Below the pieces are notes generated by a model. It saw nothing but the letters and a program-made list of their open reading frames with translations, was not told where the DNA came from and ran no database searches. A DNA stretch of 64,000 nucleotides, taken from Rhizobium ruizarguesonis (GTDB lineage: Bacteria > Pseudomonadota > Alphaproteobacteria > Rhizobiales > Rhizobiaceae). The position numbers and the translations under genes are program-made. Positions 27,201-38,974 of this stretch are shown here, in pieces (the stretch's first letter is position 1; every line of letters begins with the position of its first letter). Location: positions 186,001-250,000 of the forward strand of contig NZ_PQIG01000001.1 in assembly GCF_012349115.1 (NCBI RefSeq), written 5' to 3'.

Positions 27201-27248
27201 GAACAGGATTCAGATTTTGGGCCGGCTCGGCCTAAAATCATCCTGTTC
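27201..27248. repeat. second palindromic element next to the RIME-like repeat
   Basis: GAACAGGAT / ATCCTGTTC outer arms enclose ATTTTGGGCCGG / GGCCTAAAAT, giving an almost complete stem. It follows the preceding repeat by 14 bp, so the two may be modules of one mosaic element. Confidence 0.65.
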
Positions 27249-27313
27249 GGGCTCTATCGCACGAGGAGCCGGTGAAATGGTAGGGTGGGAATGAAGAAAG
27301 CCGGAGGAACCGC

Positions 27314-29452
<2,139 letters not shown>

Positions 29453-29453
29453 T

Positions 29454-30614
29454 TTAGAGCAGACCGCGCTTTGCGAGGTTGCTCATCAGCGCCGAAATAC
29501 CGAAGGTCCAGGGCGGGCATTCGGTGGAGAGCCGAACGGTGTTGACGAGCGCGCCGAGGCCTGCCGAGGAAATCTCGACGACATCACCGATCTTGTGGGT
29601 GAAGCCTTGCTTTGGCGCGTCGCGGTCCTGCGTCGGCGCAAACAGCGTGCCGAGAAAGAGCATGAAACCATCGGGATATTGGTGATGGGCGCCGACCGTC
29701 TGCTTGACGAGATCGGTCGGGTCGCGGCTGATCTTTGACATCGAACTCTTGCCGTGCAGCACGAAACCGTCCTGGCCGGTGACTTTCAGGTCGAGTTCGG
29801 CGTTGCGGACGTCATCCAGGCTGTAGCCGGCATCGAACAGGCGGATGAAAGGACCGATCGAGCAGGATGCGTTGTTGTCCTTGGCCTTGCCGAGCAGCAA
29901 TGCCGAGCGGCCCTCGACGTCGCGCAGATTGACGTCGTTGCCGAGTGCCGCCCCCTTGATTTCGCCACGGCTGTTGACCGCGAGCACGATTTCCGGCTCG
30001 GGGTTGTTCCAGGTCGAGATCGGATGCAGGCCGACATCCGCACCCCAGCCGACCGAGGAGAGCACCGGCGCCTTGGTGAAGACTTCGGCATCCGGCCCGA
30101 TGCCGACCTCGAGATATTGCGACCACATGCCCTCGTCGATCAGTGCCTGCTTGACCTTGGCCGCCTCCGGCGAACCGGCCTTCAGATTGGTGAGGCTGCC
30201 GCCGATCAGCGTGCTGACACGCTCGCGGATCGAGGCGGCGCGTTCCGGATTGCCGGCCGCCTTCTCCTCGATGACGCGCTCGATCATCGACTGCGCAAAG
30301 GTAACGCCGCAGGCCTTGACTGCCTGCAGGTCGACGGGCGCAATGAGATAGGGACGCGTTTGATCCGGAGCTCCGGTACTGTTGGCGGCGATGTCCGCCA
30401 GCGAGCCAACCGCCTTGCCACTTGCTGCACGGACGAAGCCGGCGGCATCCTGCCGCTCGAGCAGGGCGCTCAGCGTCGGCGCCTCGCGCGACGTGATGTC
30501 GACCAGCATACCCTCGCGTGATGTCACAATGCTCGGTCCGGCAACCTCGGGATTCCAGATGCGACCGACAAAAAGACCATCCGAAGCGGCGACATCGAGA
30601 AGAGCTTGAGACAT
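29454..30614 (-). CDS. fumarylacetoacetate hydrolase (FAH) family protein
   Basis: A 386-residue protein with a C-terminal FAH fold. Metal-binding acidic residues are visible in 'NNPEPEIVLAVNSRGEIKGA' and 'ALGNDVNLRDVEG', with 'SCSIGPFIRLFD' and 'GDVVEISSAGLGALVN' downstream. The N-terminal 90 residues are a separate domain typical of the longer FAH proteins. The family covers hydrolases, decarboxylases and sugar-acid dehydratases acting on 2-keto acids, and the substrate is not evident. Its stop is 1 bp from that of scpA (convergent), so the arrangement says nothing about a shared pathway. Confidence 0.85.
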   Translation of the reverse strand: MSQALLDVAASDGLFVGRIWNPEVAGPSIVTSREGMLVDITSREAPTLSALLERQDAAGFVRAASGKAVGSLADIAANSTGAPDQTRPYLIAPVDLQAVKACGVTFAQSMIERVIEEKAAGNPERAASIRERVSTLIGGSLTNLKAGSPEAAKVKQALIDEGMWSQYLEVGIGPDAEVFTKAPVLSSVGWGADVGLHPISTWNNPEPEIVLAVNSRGEIKGAALGNDVNLRDVEGRSALLLGKAKDNNASCSIGPFIRLFDAGYSLDDVRNAELDLKVTGQDGFVLHGKSSMSKISRDPTDLVKQTVGAHHQYPDGFMLFLGTLFAPTQDRDAPKQGFTHKIGDVVEISSAGLGALVNTVRLSTECPPWTFGISALMSNLAKRGLL

Positions 30615-30979
30615 GGTGATCTTTCATCAAGTCGAGCGAGAAGCGCTCTTTTGAAAATTGCTGGGTATTGCCGCCCTCCAACCCGGCGGCGACCAAAATC
30701 GATCACATTCATGAAGACGGGGCAAGATGCGTTGGGGAAAAAGACTTTTTCTCGATCGGCTCAAGCGCGGCCTTTCTCGGGAATCCAATCGTAAAAGCTC
30801 ACAAAATAACTATTTAGATACAAAATAACTGTTATATTTCAAATATTTAAATACAGGCTGTGACGATTTTGCCCTCCATCTCGCCTTGACAGGAGCCGGC
30901 TTTCGTTATCTGTTTTGCCCAACATGGAGGAGGCTGGCATTAGCCGGCCGCACGAAAATCCCAGGAGGATATTGCAGCG
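30615..30979. other. AT-rich divergent promoter region
   Basis: This 365-bp gap between divergent genes has a strikingly AT-rich core (30795-30855), with repeated ACAAAATAACT-like units and TATTTAAATA. It probably carries the promoters for the FAH gene and the Gfo/Idh operon. No palindrome that I would call an operator was found, and no RNA gene. Confidence 0.45.
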
Positions 30980-31990
30980 ATGTTGAGATTTGCCGTCGTC
31001 GGAATCGACCATGGGCACACGTTCGATCACGTGAAGGGATTGCTGGCCGCAGGCGGAGAGTTCGTCGGCTATTGCCCGCAGACCTCGGTGCCGGCATTGC
31101 GCGAGGCCTTCGAGAAGACCTATCCTGACGCGCCGCAGATCGACCGGGAAAAGCTGTTCGACGATCCGTCAATCGATGTCATCTGCATTTCCGCAATCCC
31201 CCGTGATCGTGCCGGACTTGCCATCCGCGCGATGAGATCGGGCAAAGACGTGATGACCGACAAACCTGGCGTGACGACCTTCGCCCAGCTCGAGGAGGTC
31301 AGGCGCACCGTTGCCGAGACCGGCAAGATCTTCTCGATCTGCTTTTCCGAACGCCACTGCGTGCGCTCCGCCGTCAAGGCCGGCAAGCTCGTCGCCGAAG
31401 GCGCGATCGGCAAGGTAATCCAGACGCTCGGTGTCGGTCCACACCGGCTGCAGCTGCCGACCCGACCGGACTGGTTCTTCGACCCGGAAGCCTTCGGTGG
31501 GATCATCGTCGATATCGCTTCACACCAGGTCGACCAGTTCCTGTTTTATACTGGCTCGACCACAGGCGAGGTCATCGCCAGCTCGATCGGCAATTTCGGC
31601 ATGCCCGACAAGCCCGCCTTCGAGGATTTCGGCGAGGTGCTTCTGCGCTCCGACAAGGCGGCGGGTTATGTCCGTGTCGACTGGTTCACGCCGGAGGCGC
31701 TGCCGACCTGGGGCGACGGGCGCCTCACCATTCTCGGCACCGAAGGCTACATCGAACTGCGCAAATATATCGATATCGCCGGCCGGCCGGGCAAGGATCA
31801 CCTCTTCCTGGTCAACGGCAAGGAAATGACCCATATCGATTGCAGCGGCGAAAAGCTTGATTATTTCGACGCTTTCACCGCCGACGTCGGCAACCGCACG
31901 CAGACGGCGATGACCCAGGATCACGTTTTTGAAGTCTGCCGTCTTTCGCTGGAAGCCCAGGCGAAAGCCGCGCGCATCGGCGCTCGCTGA
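30980..31990 (+). CDS. Gfo/Idh/MocA-family oxidoreductase (first)
   Basis: A 336-residue NAD(P)-dependent sugar dehydrogenase-type protein. The N-terminal Rossmann segment is 'MLRFAVVGIDHGHTFDHVKG', unusual in lacking the classic GxGxxG. 'DVMTDKPGVTTFAQLEEV' replaces the EKP motif with DKP. 'GGIIVDIASHQVDQFLFYTG' supplies the D...H region of the active site. The altered dinucleotide loop suggests unusual cofactor binding. It is the first gene of an operon with a second Gfo/Idh protein and a VOC protein, pointing to catabolism of an uncommon sugar or polyol. Confidence 0.88.
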   Translation: MLRFAVVGIDHGHTFDHVKGLLAAGGEFVGYCPQTSVPALREAFEKTYPDAPQIDREKLFDDPSIDVICISAIPRDRAGLAIRAMRSGKDVMTDKPGVTTFAQLEEVRRTVAETGKIFSICFSERHCVRSAVKAGKLVAEGAIGKVIQTLGVGPHRLQLPTRPDWFFDPEAFGGIIVDIASHQVDQFLFYTGSTTGEVIASSIGNFGMPDKPAFEDFGEVLLRSDKAAGYVRVDWFTPEALPTWGDGRLTILGTEGYIELRKYIDIAGRPGKDHLFLVNGKEMTHIDCSGEKLDYFDAFTADVGNRTQTAMTQDHVFEVCRLSLEAQAKAARIGAR

Positions 31991-32000
31991 GGAGGATATC

Positions 32001-33098
32001 ATGACCAGGAAATTGCGCGTCGGCGTCATCGGCGCAGGCATCGCTGCGCGGCATCTTGCCGGCTTCGGCTGGAACAAGGAGCTTTTCGAAGTTCCCGTGC
32101 TCTGCTCGCTCGATGAGGAGCGCGGCAGGGCGCTGTGCGAGGAGTACGGCATTGGCGAATATACCCAGGATGCGGATTCGCTGTTTGCCCGTGACGATCT
32201 CGACATCATCGACATTTCGACGCCGCCGAGCTCACATTTCGAGTTGTGCCGCAAGGGTATCGAATCCGGCAAGCATGTGATTTGCGAGAAGCCGCTGTTC
32301 GGCTCGATCGCCGAGGTCGACGAGATGGGCCGCATTCTTGCCCGTTACCCCGGCAGAAAGCTGATGCCGATCTTTCAGTATCGCTATGGCTCCGGGCTGC
32401 AGAAACTGAAACTGCTGATCGAGCGCGGCCTTGCCGGCAAGCCGTTCCTGACGACGATCGAGACACATTGGTGGCGCGGCCCGGATTATTATGCCGTGCC
32501 ATGGCGCGGCAAATGGGCGAGCGAACTGGGCGGCGGCCTCCTCGGCCACGCCATCCACGCCCATGACATGTTGAATTATGTGCACGGTCCCTGCGCCGAG
32601 GTGTTTTCCTATGGGGCGACGCTGGTCAATCCGATCGAGGTCGAGGATACGGCAGCCCTTTCGGTGAAGATGCAGAACGGCTCGCTGGCGACGCTGTCGA
32701 TGACGCTGGGTTCGCGCAAGGAAATCTCGCGGCTGCGCTTCTGCTTCAACGACCTCGTCGCCGAAAGCATCATCGAACCCTATACGATGGGCCGTGATCC
32801 GTGGACGTTCGTCGCCGGGACAGAGGAACATCAGGCCCGGATCGACGAAGTGCTCGCCGCCTATGTGCCTGGCGAGGATGGCTACACCCGTCAGTTCGAG
32901 CTCTTCCACAAGGCGATCGTCGAGGACACCGACCCACCGGTGACATTGCAGGATGCCCGCAATTCGCTGGAACTGGTAACGGCCGCTTATTTCTCGCAGC
33001 GCACCGGCCAGCCGACGCCGATGCCGATCGCCGCCGATCATCCGCTCTATCGCTCCTGGCTGCCGGCAGGGGAATGGCGTGCCGCGGTCACCGTCTGA
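32001..33098 (+). CDS. Gfo/Idh/MocA-family oxidoreductase (second)
   Basis: A 365-residue protein with a clean nucleotide-binding motif VGVIGAGIAARHLAGFG, the EKP motif CEKPLFGSIAEV, and 'LGGGLLGHAIHAHDML' at the catalytic region. A strong GAGGAGG site precedes the ATG at 32001, 10 bp after the first oxidoreductase stop. Two tandem dehydrogenases of this family usually act on successive steps or as a pair on the same sugar or inositol-type substrate. No transporter is adjacent, so the substrate stays open. Confidence 0.9.
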   Translation: MTRKLRVGVIGAGIAARHLAGFGWNKELFEVPVLCSLDEERGRALCEEYGIGEYTQDADSLFARDDLDIIDISTPPSSHFELCRKGIESGKHVICEKPLFGSIAEVDEMGRILARYPGRKLMPIFQYRYGSGLQKLKLLIERGLAGKPFLTTIETHWWRGPDYYAVPWRGKWASELGGGLLGHAIHAHDMLNYVHGPCAEVFSYGATLVNPIEVEDTAALSVKMQNGSLATLSMTLGSRKEISRLRFCFNDLVAESIIEPYTMGRDPWTFVAGTEEHQARIDEVLAAYVPGEDGYTRQFELFHKAIVEDTDPPVTLQDARNSLELVTAAYFSQRTGQPTPMPIAADHPLYRSWLPAGEWRAAVTV

Positions 33099-33116
33099 AC
33101 CGGGAAGGGCTCTCCC

Positions 33117-33527
33117 ATGCTGAAATCTTTCGAGCATATCGGCATGACGGTCAGCGACATGGACCGCACCATCGATTTCTACTGTGGCCTGCTCGGCCTC
33201 AGCCTCGTGCTGCGCAAGACGATGGCGAATGGCATGCAGGTCGCGTTCCTCGATGCAGGCGGCGGCATGCTGGAGGTCTTTGCGCCGCCCGGCGGCGCGT
33301 CGAGGGCGATCGACGTGCCTGAAGATACGGCCGGCGTCCGGCACCTCACCTTCCATTTCGACAATGTCGACGAGGCCTTCGCCCGCCTTGAACAGGCGGG
33401 CGTCGAGATCAAGGAGCGGCCGCGCTTCGCCGTCCACTCCGAGATGCTGAACAAGATCGCCTTCGTTCGCGATCCCGACGGCATCATCGTCGAGCTTGCC
33501 GAACGCTCGCAGAGCCGCCAAGGCTGA
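33117..33527 (+). CDS. VOC-family (glyoxalase/dioxygenase fold) protein
   Basis: A 136-residue metalloprotein of the vicinal-oxygen-chelate fold. Metal ligands are apparent: His7 ('FEHIGMTVSDMDRTIDFY'), a Glu in GGGMLEVF, a His in RHLTFHF and a Glu in GIIVELAE. It lies 18 bp after the second Gfo/Idh gene and is the last gene of the operon. Its function could be an isomerase, epimerase or lyase step on the same substrate. A classical glyoxalase I role is less likely given the context. Confidence 0.88.
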   Translation: MLKSFEHIGMTVSDMDRTIDFYCGLLGLSLVLRKTMANGMQVAFLDAGGGMLEVFAPPGGASRAIDVPEDTAGVRHLTFHFDNVDEAFARLEQAGVEIKERPRFAVHSEMLNKIAFVRDPDGIIVELAERSQSRQG

Positions 33528-33624
33528 CACAGGCGCCGCCGATCGCTTCGCTGCGGGCGGTCAGACCGTCCCGCAGCAGATCGATCAGGCGCCCGATGAG
33601 CTTTGCTGCCATGCAAGGCTTCCC

Positions 33625-35430
33625 TCAGCTCGCCAGCTTGGCGCTGATATAGTTGCGCCAGCCGCCAAGCGCCGTGATTTCCTCGGCACCTTTCACCGCA
33701 TGCGCCTCGCAGACGAAGCCGGAGACGCTGGAACCGTCTTCGAGCGTCAGCTTACCGATGCCGAGGGGTGCCGGAATCTTCTGGACGAACCGGCCGAAAG
33801 CATCGGCCGGCAGTGCCCAGACCTCGACCTCCAGCCCCTGACCCTTATGGCCGGGGTCGCGCAGCAGCCCTGGTTTCGCTGGCGTGGTATTGGGCAGAAC
33901 GAAGAGGCGATAATCGCCGACCGTGCGGCAGGTCTTGACCAGACGCCCGCCCGAGCCTGCCAGTTCGTGATTGAGCGGCATGCCAGTCAGATGCGCACCG
34001 ACGACCGCGATCTCGATGAAACCGTCATCGCCAGGCACAACACGGCTTGCTTCGGGGATCGCAGCCTGCCGGTCGATGCCCATGCCGGAACCTGCTGCGC
34101 GGTGCAGCGCATCGGCAAGCGGCGCCAGCGCATCGTCGGTGAAGGCAGGTGCGATGACGGTGACGCCGCCCGGCAGCCCACCTTTTCCGAAGCCGGCCGG
34201 AACGGCGATCGCCGCGCAATCGAGCAGGTTGACGAAATTGGTATAGCGGCCGAGGCGGCCGTTGAGCACGACGGGATTGGCCAGCATGTCCGCAACGGTG
34301 TAGGTGGTCGGTGCGGTCGGCAGCAGAAGCACGTCGGCCTTTTCCCATTCGGCCTCGGTCTTGCGACGCAATTCTTCCAGCTGATATCGGCCGTTGAAAG
34401 CCTCGACCGCGGTCTTGCCCTTGGCGCCTTCGATAATCCCCCTGACCGTCGGGTCGAAATCGGCCGCGTTCGTGGCGAGGAAGGTCTCGACCGCCGCCAG
34501 GCGTTCGGCGACCCACGGCCCGTCATAAAGAAGGGCGGCCGCCTCGCGGAATGGCGCGTAATCGAACGGCACGATGATGGCGCCGAGCCCTCTGGCCCGC
34601 TCGATCGCCTGGTCGTAGAGCGCCTCCACCTCCTTGTCGCCGAAGAATTCCCGTTCGGCGTCGGCGAGGACGCCGATGCGCAACCCCGACACAGGCAGGT
34701 TCGCCGGCTTGGAGCGACGCGAGAAAGCATCGGCGGCATCGAAGCCTTCGGCGACCTTGCGGATCGTAACACCGTCGCCGACGGTCGCGGCAAAGATCGT
34801 GATGCAGTCGACGCTCTTGCAGGCCGGTATGGCGCCGGTATTCGGCAAGAGACCCGGCGTCGGCTTGATACCGACCAGATTGTTGAAGGCAGCCGGCACC
34901 CGGCCGGAGCCTGCCGTATCGGTGCCGAGCGCAAAGGCCGCAAGGCCGGAAGCAGCCGTGACGGCAGAACCGGAGCTCGAGCCGCCGGAGATATAGGCCG
35001 CATCGAAGACCGAGCGCGGCGCGCCATAGGGCGAGCGCGTGCCGTTGAGGCCGGTCGCGAACTGATCGAGATTGGTCTTGCCGATGATGATGGCGCCGGC
35101 TGCCTTCAACCGGGCAACGACGGTGGAGTCCGCTTCCGGCCGATACGCATAGGCCGGGCAGGCGGCTGTCGTCGGCAGGCCGGCGGCATCGATATTGTCT
35201 TTCACCGCGAAGGGAACGCCCCAGAGCGGCAGGCTGTTTGCCTCCGGCGCGCGTGCCATTAAGGCTTTCGCGGCGGCACGCAGCTCGTCATCCGGCACCG
35301 GGGTGATGAAGATTGCCGGATCTTTCGAGGCGGCACGCCGCGCGATCACCTCTTCGATGGCGTCGAGCGGCGTCAGGCCGGATTGATAGGCGGCGCGAAG
35401 GCTTGAGAGATCGAGGATGGTCGGCAGCAT
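33625..35430 (-). CDS. atzF: allophanate hydrolase AtzF
   Basis: A 601-residue amidase-signature enzyme. The catalytic Lys is in 'FAVKDNIDAAGLP' and the Ser-cisSer pair in 'YISGGSSSGSAVTAASGLAA'. The C-terminal about 150 residues form the extra domain typical of full-length AtzF, which completes allophanate breakdown. It converts allophanate to ammonia and CO2. The ATG at 35430 lies 1 bp after the carboxylase stop. It is the last gene of the riboswitch-controlled operon and is needed whether the upstream carboxylase uses urea or guanidine. Confidence 0.93.
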   Translation of the reverse strand: MLPTILDLSSLRAAYQSGLTPLDAIEEVIARRAASKDPAIFITPVPDDELRAAAKALMARAPEANSLPLWGVPFAVKDNIDAAGLPTTAACPAYAYRPEADSTVVARLKAAGAIIIGKTNLDQFATGLNGTRSPYGAPRSVFDAAYISGGSSSGSAVTAASGLAAFALGTDTAGSGRVPAAFNNLVGIKPTPGLLPNTGAIPACKSVDCITIFAATVGDGVTIRKVAEGFDAADAFSRRSKPANLPVSGLRIGVLADAEREFFGDKEVEALYDQAIERARGLGAIIVPFDYAPFREAAALLYDGPWVAERLAAVETFLATNAADFDPTVRGIIEGAKGKTAVEAFNGRYQLEELRRKTEAEWEKADVLLLPTAPTTYTVADMLANPVVLNGRLGRYTNFVNLLDCAAIAVPAGFGKGGLPGGVTVIAPAFTDDALAPLADALHRAAGSGMGIDRQAAIPEASRVVPGDDGFIEIAVVGAHLTGMPLNHELAGSGGRLVKTCRTVGDYRLFVLPNTTPAKPGLLRDPGHKGQGLEVEVWALPADAFGRFVQKIPAPLGIGKLTLEDGSSVSGFVCEAHAVKGAEEITALGGWRNYISAKLAS

Positions 35431-35431
35431 G

Positions 35432-38400
35432 TCAGCATTCCTCCAGAACGACGATGATATCGCCGGCTTTGACGTTTCTTCCCGGCCCGGCGCGCAGGTC
35501 GCGGACGCGGCCTGCCGCATGGGCGGTGACGTTGATTTCCATTTTCATCGATTCGATGATGGCGAGTGTGTCGCCGGCCGCAACCGAGGCCCCCGGCTCG
35601 ACCAGCAATTTCCAGATATTGCCGGGCACGGCGCTGGCAACACCGAAACAGCCGTCGGGAATATCCCCGTCCGGACTTTCGCCCGTGCCTTCGTCGGTGA
35701 CGAAGCTGTCGAGCCCGGCTTCCTTCCAACGCTGGCGCTCAGTATCGAAGGCGGCCTGCTGTGTTGCCTTGAAACGGCCGATCGACGCCGCGTTCGCCTG
35801 CAATTCCTTCTCGTAGGCGGCATAGGAGAATTCCGTCTCCTCGATCCTGATCGGATAACCGCCATGCGGGAAGGCGGCGCGCGCCTCGGTCAGCTCCTGA
35901 TTGCTGACCGGGAAGAAGCGGATCTGGTCGAAGAAGTTCAGCAGCCAAGGTTTTCCCTTGGCAAAGACCGGCGTCTCCCGCCAAGTGTTCCAGACCTGGA
36001 TGGTGCGGCCAAAGAGCTGGTAGCCGCCCGGTCCTTCCATGCCATAGATGCACATATAGGCGCCGCCGATGCCGACGGCATTTTCCGGCGTCCAGGTGCG
36101 GGCGGGATTGTATTTCGTCGTGACGAGACGGTGGCGCGGATCGGTCGGGGTCGCAACCGGCGCGCCGAGATAGACATCGCCGAGTCCCAGCACGAGGTAG
36201 CTGGCATCAAAGACGATATCGCGGACGGCCTGTTCGTCGGGAAGACCGTTGATGCGGCGGATGAACTCGATATTCGACGGGCACCAGGGCGCATTCGGGC
36301 GCACCAGCTCCTGATATTTGCGCATCGCAAGCTCCGCATCCGGATCGTTCCAGGAAAGCGGCAGGTGCACGATGCGGCTCGGCACCGTGACCTCCTGGGC
36401 TGCCGGAAGCGTCGCCTCGATCTCGCAGAGCAGCCCCAGCAGGCGCCGGCGCGTCAGCTGCGTGCCGTCATAATGGATCTGCAGCGAGCGGATGCCTGGG
36501 GTGAGGTCGACGATGCCGGGAAGGCGAGCCTCGACAACCGCCTGCATCAGCAGATGCACCCGCAGCCGAAGCGCGATATCGAGCGTCATCGGTCCATATT
36601 CGACGAGCAGGTTGTCGTCGCCCTGGCGGCGATAGACGACCGAAACCGGTCCGTCCTCGCTGGTGCCGACGATCGGCGAACCCGTCTCTTCCGCGACCCG
36701 CCGTACCGCTGGACCAGCGACCGGGTCTTCCGGCCGCACGACTGCATGAAAATGGATGCGGTCGCCGGGCTTGAACTGGCCCATCTTCCACTGCTCGTCG
36801 CGGGCAATCACCGCCGGGCAGACGAAGCCGCCAAGGCTCGGCCCGTCAGGACCGAGAATGATCGGCATGTCGCCGGTGAAATCGATTGCACCGATCGCAT
36901 AGGCATTGTCGTGCAGGTTGGAGGGGTGCAGCCCCGCCTCGCCGCCATCGTGGCGCGCCCAAACCGGGGCCGGGCCGATGAGGCGAACGCCGGTGCGGGC
37001 GCTGTTGAAATGCACTTCGTAGGCCGTCGAGAACAGCGTCTCGATATCGCTGTCCACGAAGAAATCTGGCGCGCCGTGCGGACCGTAGATCACGCCGACA
37101 TCCCATTCGCGCGTCAAGGCGGCTGGCTCCGCCGCGGGTATCACCGGTTCGGCCGGCGTCTGCCGGGCAAAATGCAGCACGTGCCCCGTTTTCAGCGCAC
37201 CGGTGGCGTTGCCGCCGAACTGACCAAGACCGAAAGTCGCCCGCGAGCCGAGCACGACGGGTGCTGCAAAACCGCCGGCGACGGCGAGATAGGCGCGCTG
37301 CCCCGGTCCTTCGATCGTGCCGATCGATAGAATCTGACCGGCGCGGATCAGGACTGGCGCATCGTGCGGCAACTTTATGCCGTCACATGTCATCGCCATC
37401 CGGGCGCCGGCAAGCCCGATCGTCTGGTCGGCATAAAACCGCAGCGTCGGGCCGGAAACCGTCAGTTCGAGTGCCGCTGTCACGTCGGCATTGCCGACGA
37501 GGCGGTTGGCATGACGGAAGGAGCGCTCGTCCATCGGCCCGCTCGGCGGCACGCCGACATGCCAGAGGCCGAGCCGGCCCGGTAGTTCCTGAATGCTCGA
37601 CTGCGCACCCGGCGCAAGCACCTCGACGACATCGGGAACGAAGGCGAAGTCACGAAGCGCCGTCGTCTTAACCTTGGCGCCGGCAAGCAGTTCGGAAGCG
37701 GCGATCGTTCTCAAATAATCGAGATTGGTCTCGATGCCTGATATCGACGTTTCGGCGAGTGCTGCCTTCAGCTTCTCGATCGCTGCCGGCCGGTCTCTCG
37801 CCGCCACGATCAGCTTGGCGAGCATCGGATCATAGAAGGGCGTGACCTCGGTTCCCGTCTCGATCCAGCCGTCGACGCGGGCATTGTCCGGGAAGACAAC
37901 CTCGGTCAGCAGGCCGGCATTCGGGCGGAAATCGGCATGCGGCATCTCGGCGTAGATCCGCATCTCGATCGCCGCGCCCTTCGGCGTCAGGCTTCTAGCG
38001 CCCGAGAGCACGTCCTCGCCGGCCGCCTGCCGGATCATCCATTCGACGAGGTCGATGCCGAAGACGGCTTCCGTGACGGGATGCTCGACTTGCAGGCGGG
38101 TATTGACCTCGAGGAAATAGAATTCCTCGCGCTGGGGATCATAGATGAATTCGACGGTGCCGGCCGATTCATAGGAGACCGAACTTCCCAGATCGACCGC
38201 CGCCTTGTGCAGCCGCGCCCGCGTTTCCGCGGAAAGACCGGGGGCAGGGGTTTCCTCGACGACCTTCTGGTTTCGCCGCTGGAGCGAGCAGTCGCGCTCG
38301 CCGAGCGCGATCACCCGGCCCTTGCCGTCGCCGAAGATCTGCACCTCGACATGGCGGGCTTCGGCAACGAAGCGCTCGATATAGACGCGCGCATCGCCGA

Positions 38401-38971
38401 AGCTGGCCCGCGCCGTCCGCTGCACGCTTTCGAAGGAGGCCTTGAGGCCTGCTGCATCGGCGCAGAGCTGCATGCCGATGCCGCCGCCGCCGGCCGTGCT
38501 TTTCAGCATGACGGGATAACCGACGGTCTCAGCGGCCGAAAGCGCCTCGTCGACGCTCTGCAAGAGATCGGTGCCGGGCAGCAGCGGCACGCCGCTCGCT
38601 TTCGCCAGTTCGCGCGCCGTGTGCTTCAGGCCGAAGGCTGACAGATGTTCCGGCCGCGGGCCGATAAAGGCGATGCCTTCGGCGGCAAGCCGCTCGGCAA
38701 AGCCGATATTCTCCGAGAGGAAGCCGTAGCCCGGGTGAACGGCCTCAGCACCCGTCGCCTTGCAGGCGGCGATGACGGCGTCCACGTTGAGATAGCTTTC
38801 GGCAGCGGGCGCCGGACCGAGGCGGACGGCTTCGTCGGCGGTCAGCGCCGGCTTCGAGAACCGGTCGGCATCGGAATAGACGGCGACCGAGGCGATGCCC
38901 ATCCTCTTCAATGTGCGGATGACGCGGACGGCGATTTCGCCGCGGTTGGCGATCAGGACTTTGGTGAACAT
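35432..38971 (-). CDS. urea carboxylase-type biotin enzyme, probably guanidine carboxylase
   Basis: A 1179-residue multidomain enzyme. It has an N-terminal biotin carboxylase with ATP-grasp loop (MLKSTAGGGGIGMQ), a central carboxyltransferase built of KipA- and KipI-like halves (about 470-1080), and a C-terminal biotinyl domain with Lys1143 in IIESMKMEINV. Urea carboxylases make allophanate. Members of this family encoded behind a guanidine-I riboswitch with two DUF1989 proteins have been shown to be guanidine carboxylases that make carboxyguanidine. The riboswitch at 43312-43412 and the complete gene set favour guanidine here. The separate atzF distinguishes this from fused urea amidolyase. 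Confidence 0.92.
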   Translation of the reverse strand: MFTKVLIANRGEIAVRVIRTLKRMGIASVAVYSDADRFSKPALTADEAVRLGPAPAAESYLNVDAVIAACKATGAEAVHPGYGFLSENIGFAERLAAEGIAFIGPRPEHLSAFGLKHTARELAKASGVPLLPGTDLLQSVDEALSAAETVGYPVMLKSTAGGGGIGMQLCADAAGLKASFESVQRTARASFGDARVYIERFVAEARHVEVQIFGDGKGRVIALGERDCSLQRRNQKVVEETPAPGLSAETRARLHKAAVDLGSSVSYESAGTVEFIYDPQREEFYFLEVNTRLQVEHPVTEAVFGIDLVEWMIRQAAGEDVLSGARSLTPKGAAIEMRIYAEMPHADFRPNAGLLTEVVFPDNARVDGWIETGTEVTPFYDPMLAKLIVAARDRPAAIEKLKAALAETSISGIETNLDYLRTIAASELLAGAKVKTTALRDFAFVPDVVEVLAPGAQSSIQELPGRLGLWHVGVPPSGPMDERSFRHANRLVGNADVTAALELTVSGPTLRFYADQTIGLAGARMAMTCDGIKLPHDAPVLIRAGQILSIGTIEGPGQRAYLAVAGGFAAPVVLGSRATFGLGQFGGNATGALKTGHVLHFARQTPAEPVIPAAEPAALTREWDVGVIYGPHGAPDFFVDSDIETLFSTAYEVHFNSARTGVRLIGPAPVWARHDGGEAGLHPSNLHDNAYAIGAIDFTGDMPIILGPDGPSLGGFVCPAVIARDEQWKMGQFKPGDRIHFHAVVRPEDPVAGPAVRRVAEETGSPIVGTSEDGPVSVVYRRQGDDNLLVEYGPMTLDIALRLRVHLLMQAVVEARLPGIVDLTPGIRSLQIHYDGTQLTRRRLLGLLCEIEATLPAAQEVTVPSRIVHLPLSWNDPDAELAMRKYQELVRPNAPWCPSNIEFIRRINGLPDEQAVRDIVFDASYLVLGLGDVYLGAPVATPTDPRHRLVTTKYNPARTWTPENAVGIGGAYMCIYGMEGPGGYQLFGRTIQVWNTWRETPVFAKGKPWLLNFFDQIRFFPVSNQELTEARAAFPHGGYPIRIEETEFSYAAYEKELQANAASIGRFKATQQAAFDTERQRWKEAGLDSFVTDEGTGESPDGDIPDGCFGVASAVPGNIWKLLVEPGASVAAGDTLAIIESMKMEINVTAHAAGRVRDLRAGPGRNVKAGDIIVVLEEC

Positions 38972-38974
38972 CGA

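Noticed and set aside
33484..33612. Reverse-strand 42-codon frame (MAAKLIGRLIDLLRDGLTAR...) after atzF with a GAGGGA site
   Set aside because: It reads like the tail of a regulator, but it overlaps the VOC gene, has no recognisable domain and is too short to support.
33496..35262. 588-codon forward open frame opposite atzF
   Set aside because: Antisense shadow. atzF has full amidase-signature motifs and the forward frame has none.
35417..37330. 637-codon forward open frame opposite the biotin carboxylase gene
   Set aside because: Arg/Asp/His-rich antisense shadow of a gene with clear domains on the other strand, a usual effect of high GC third positions.
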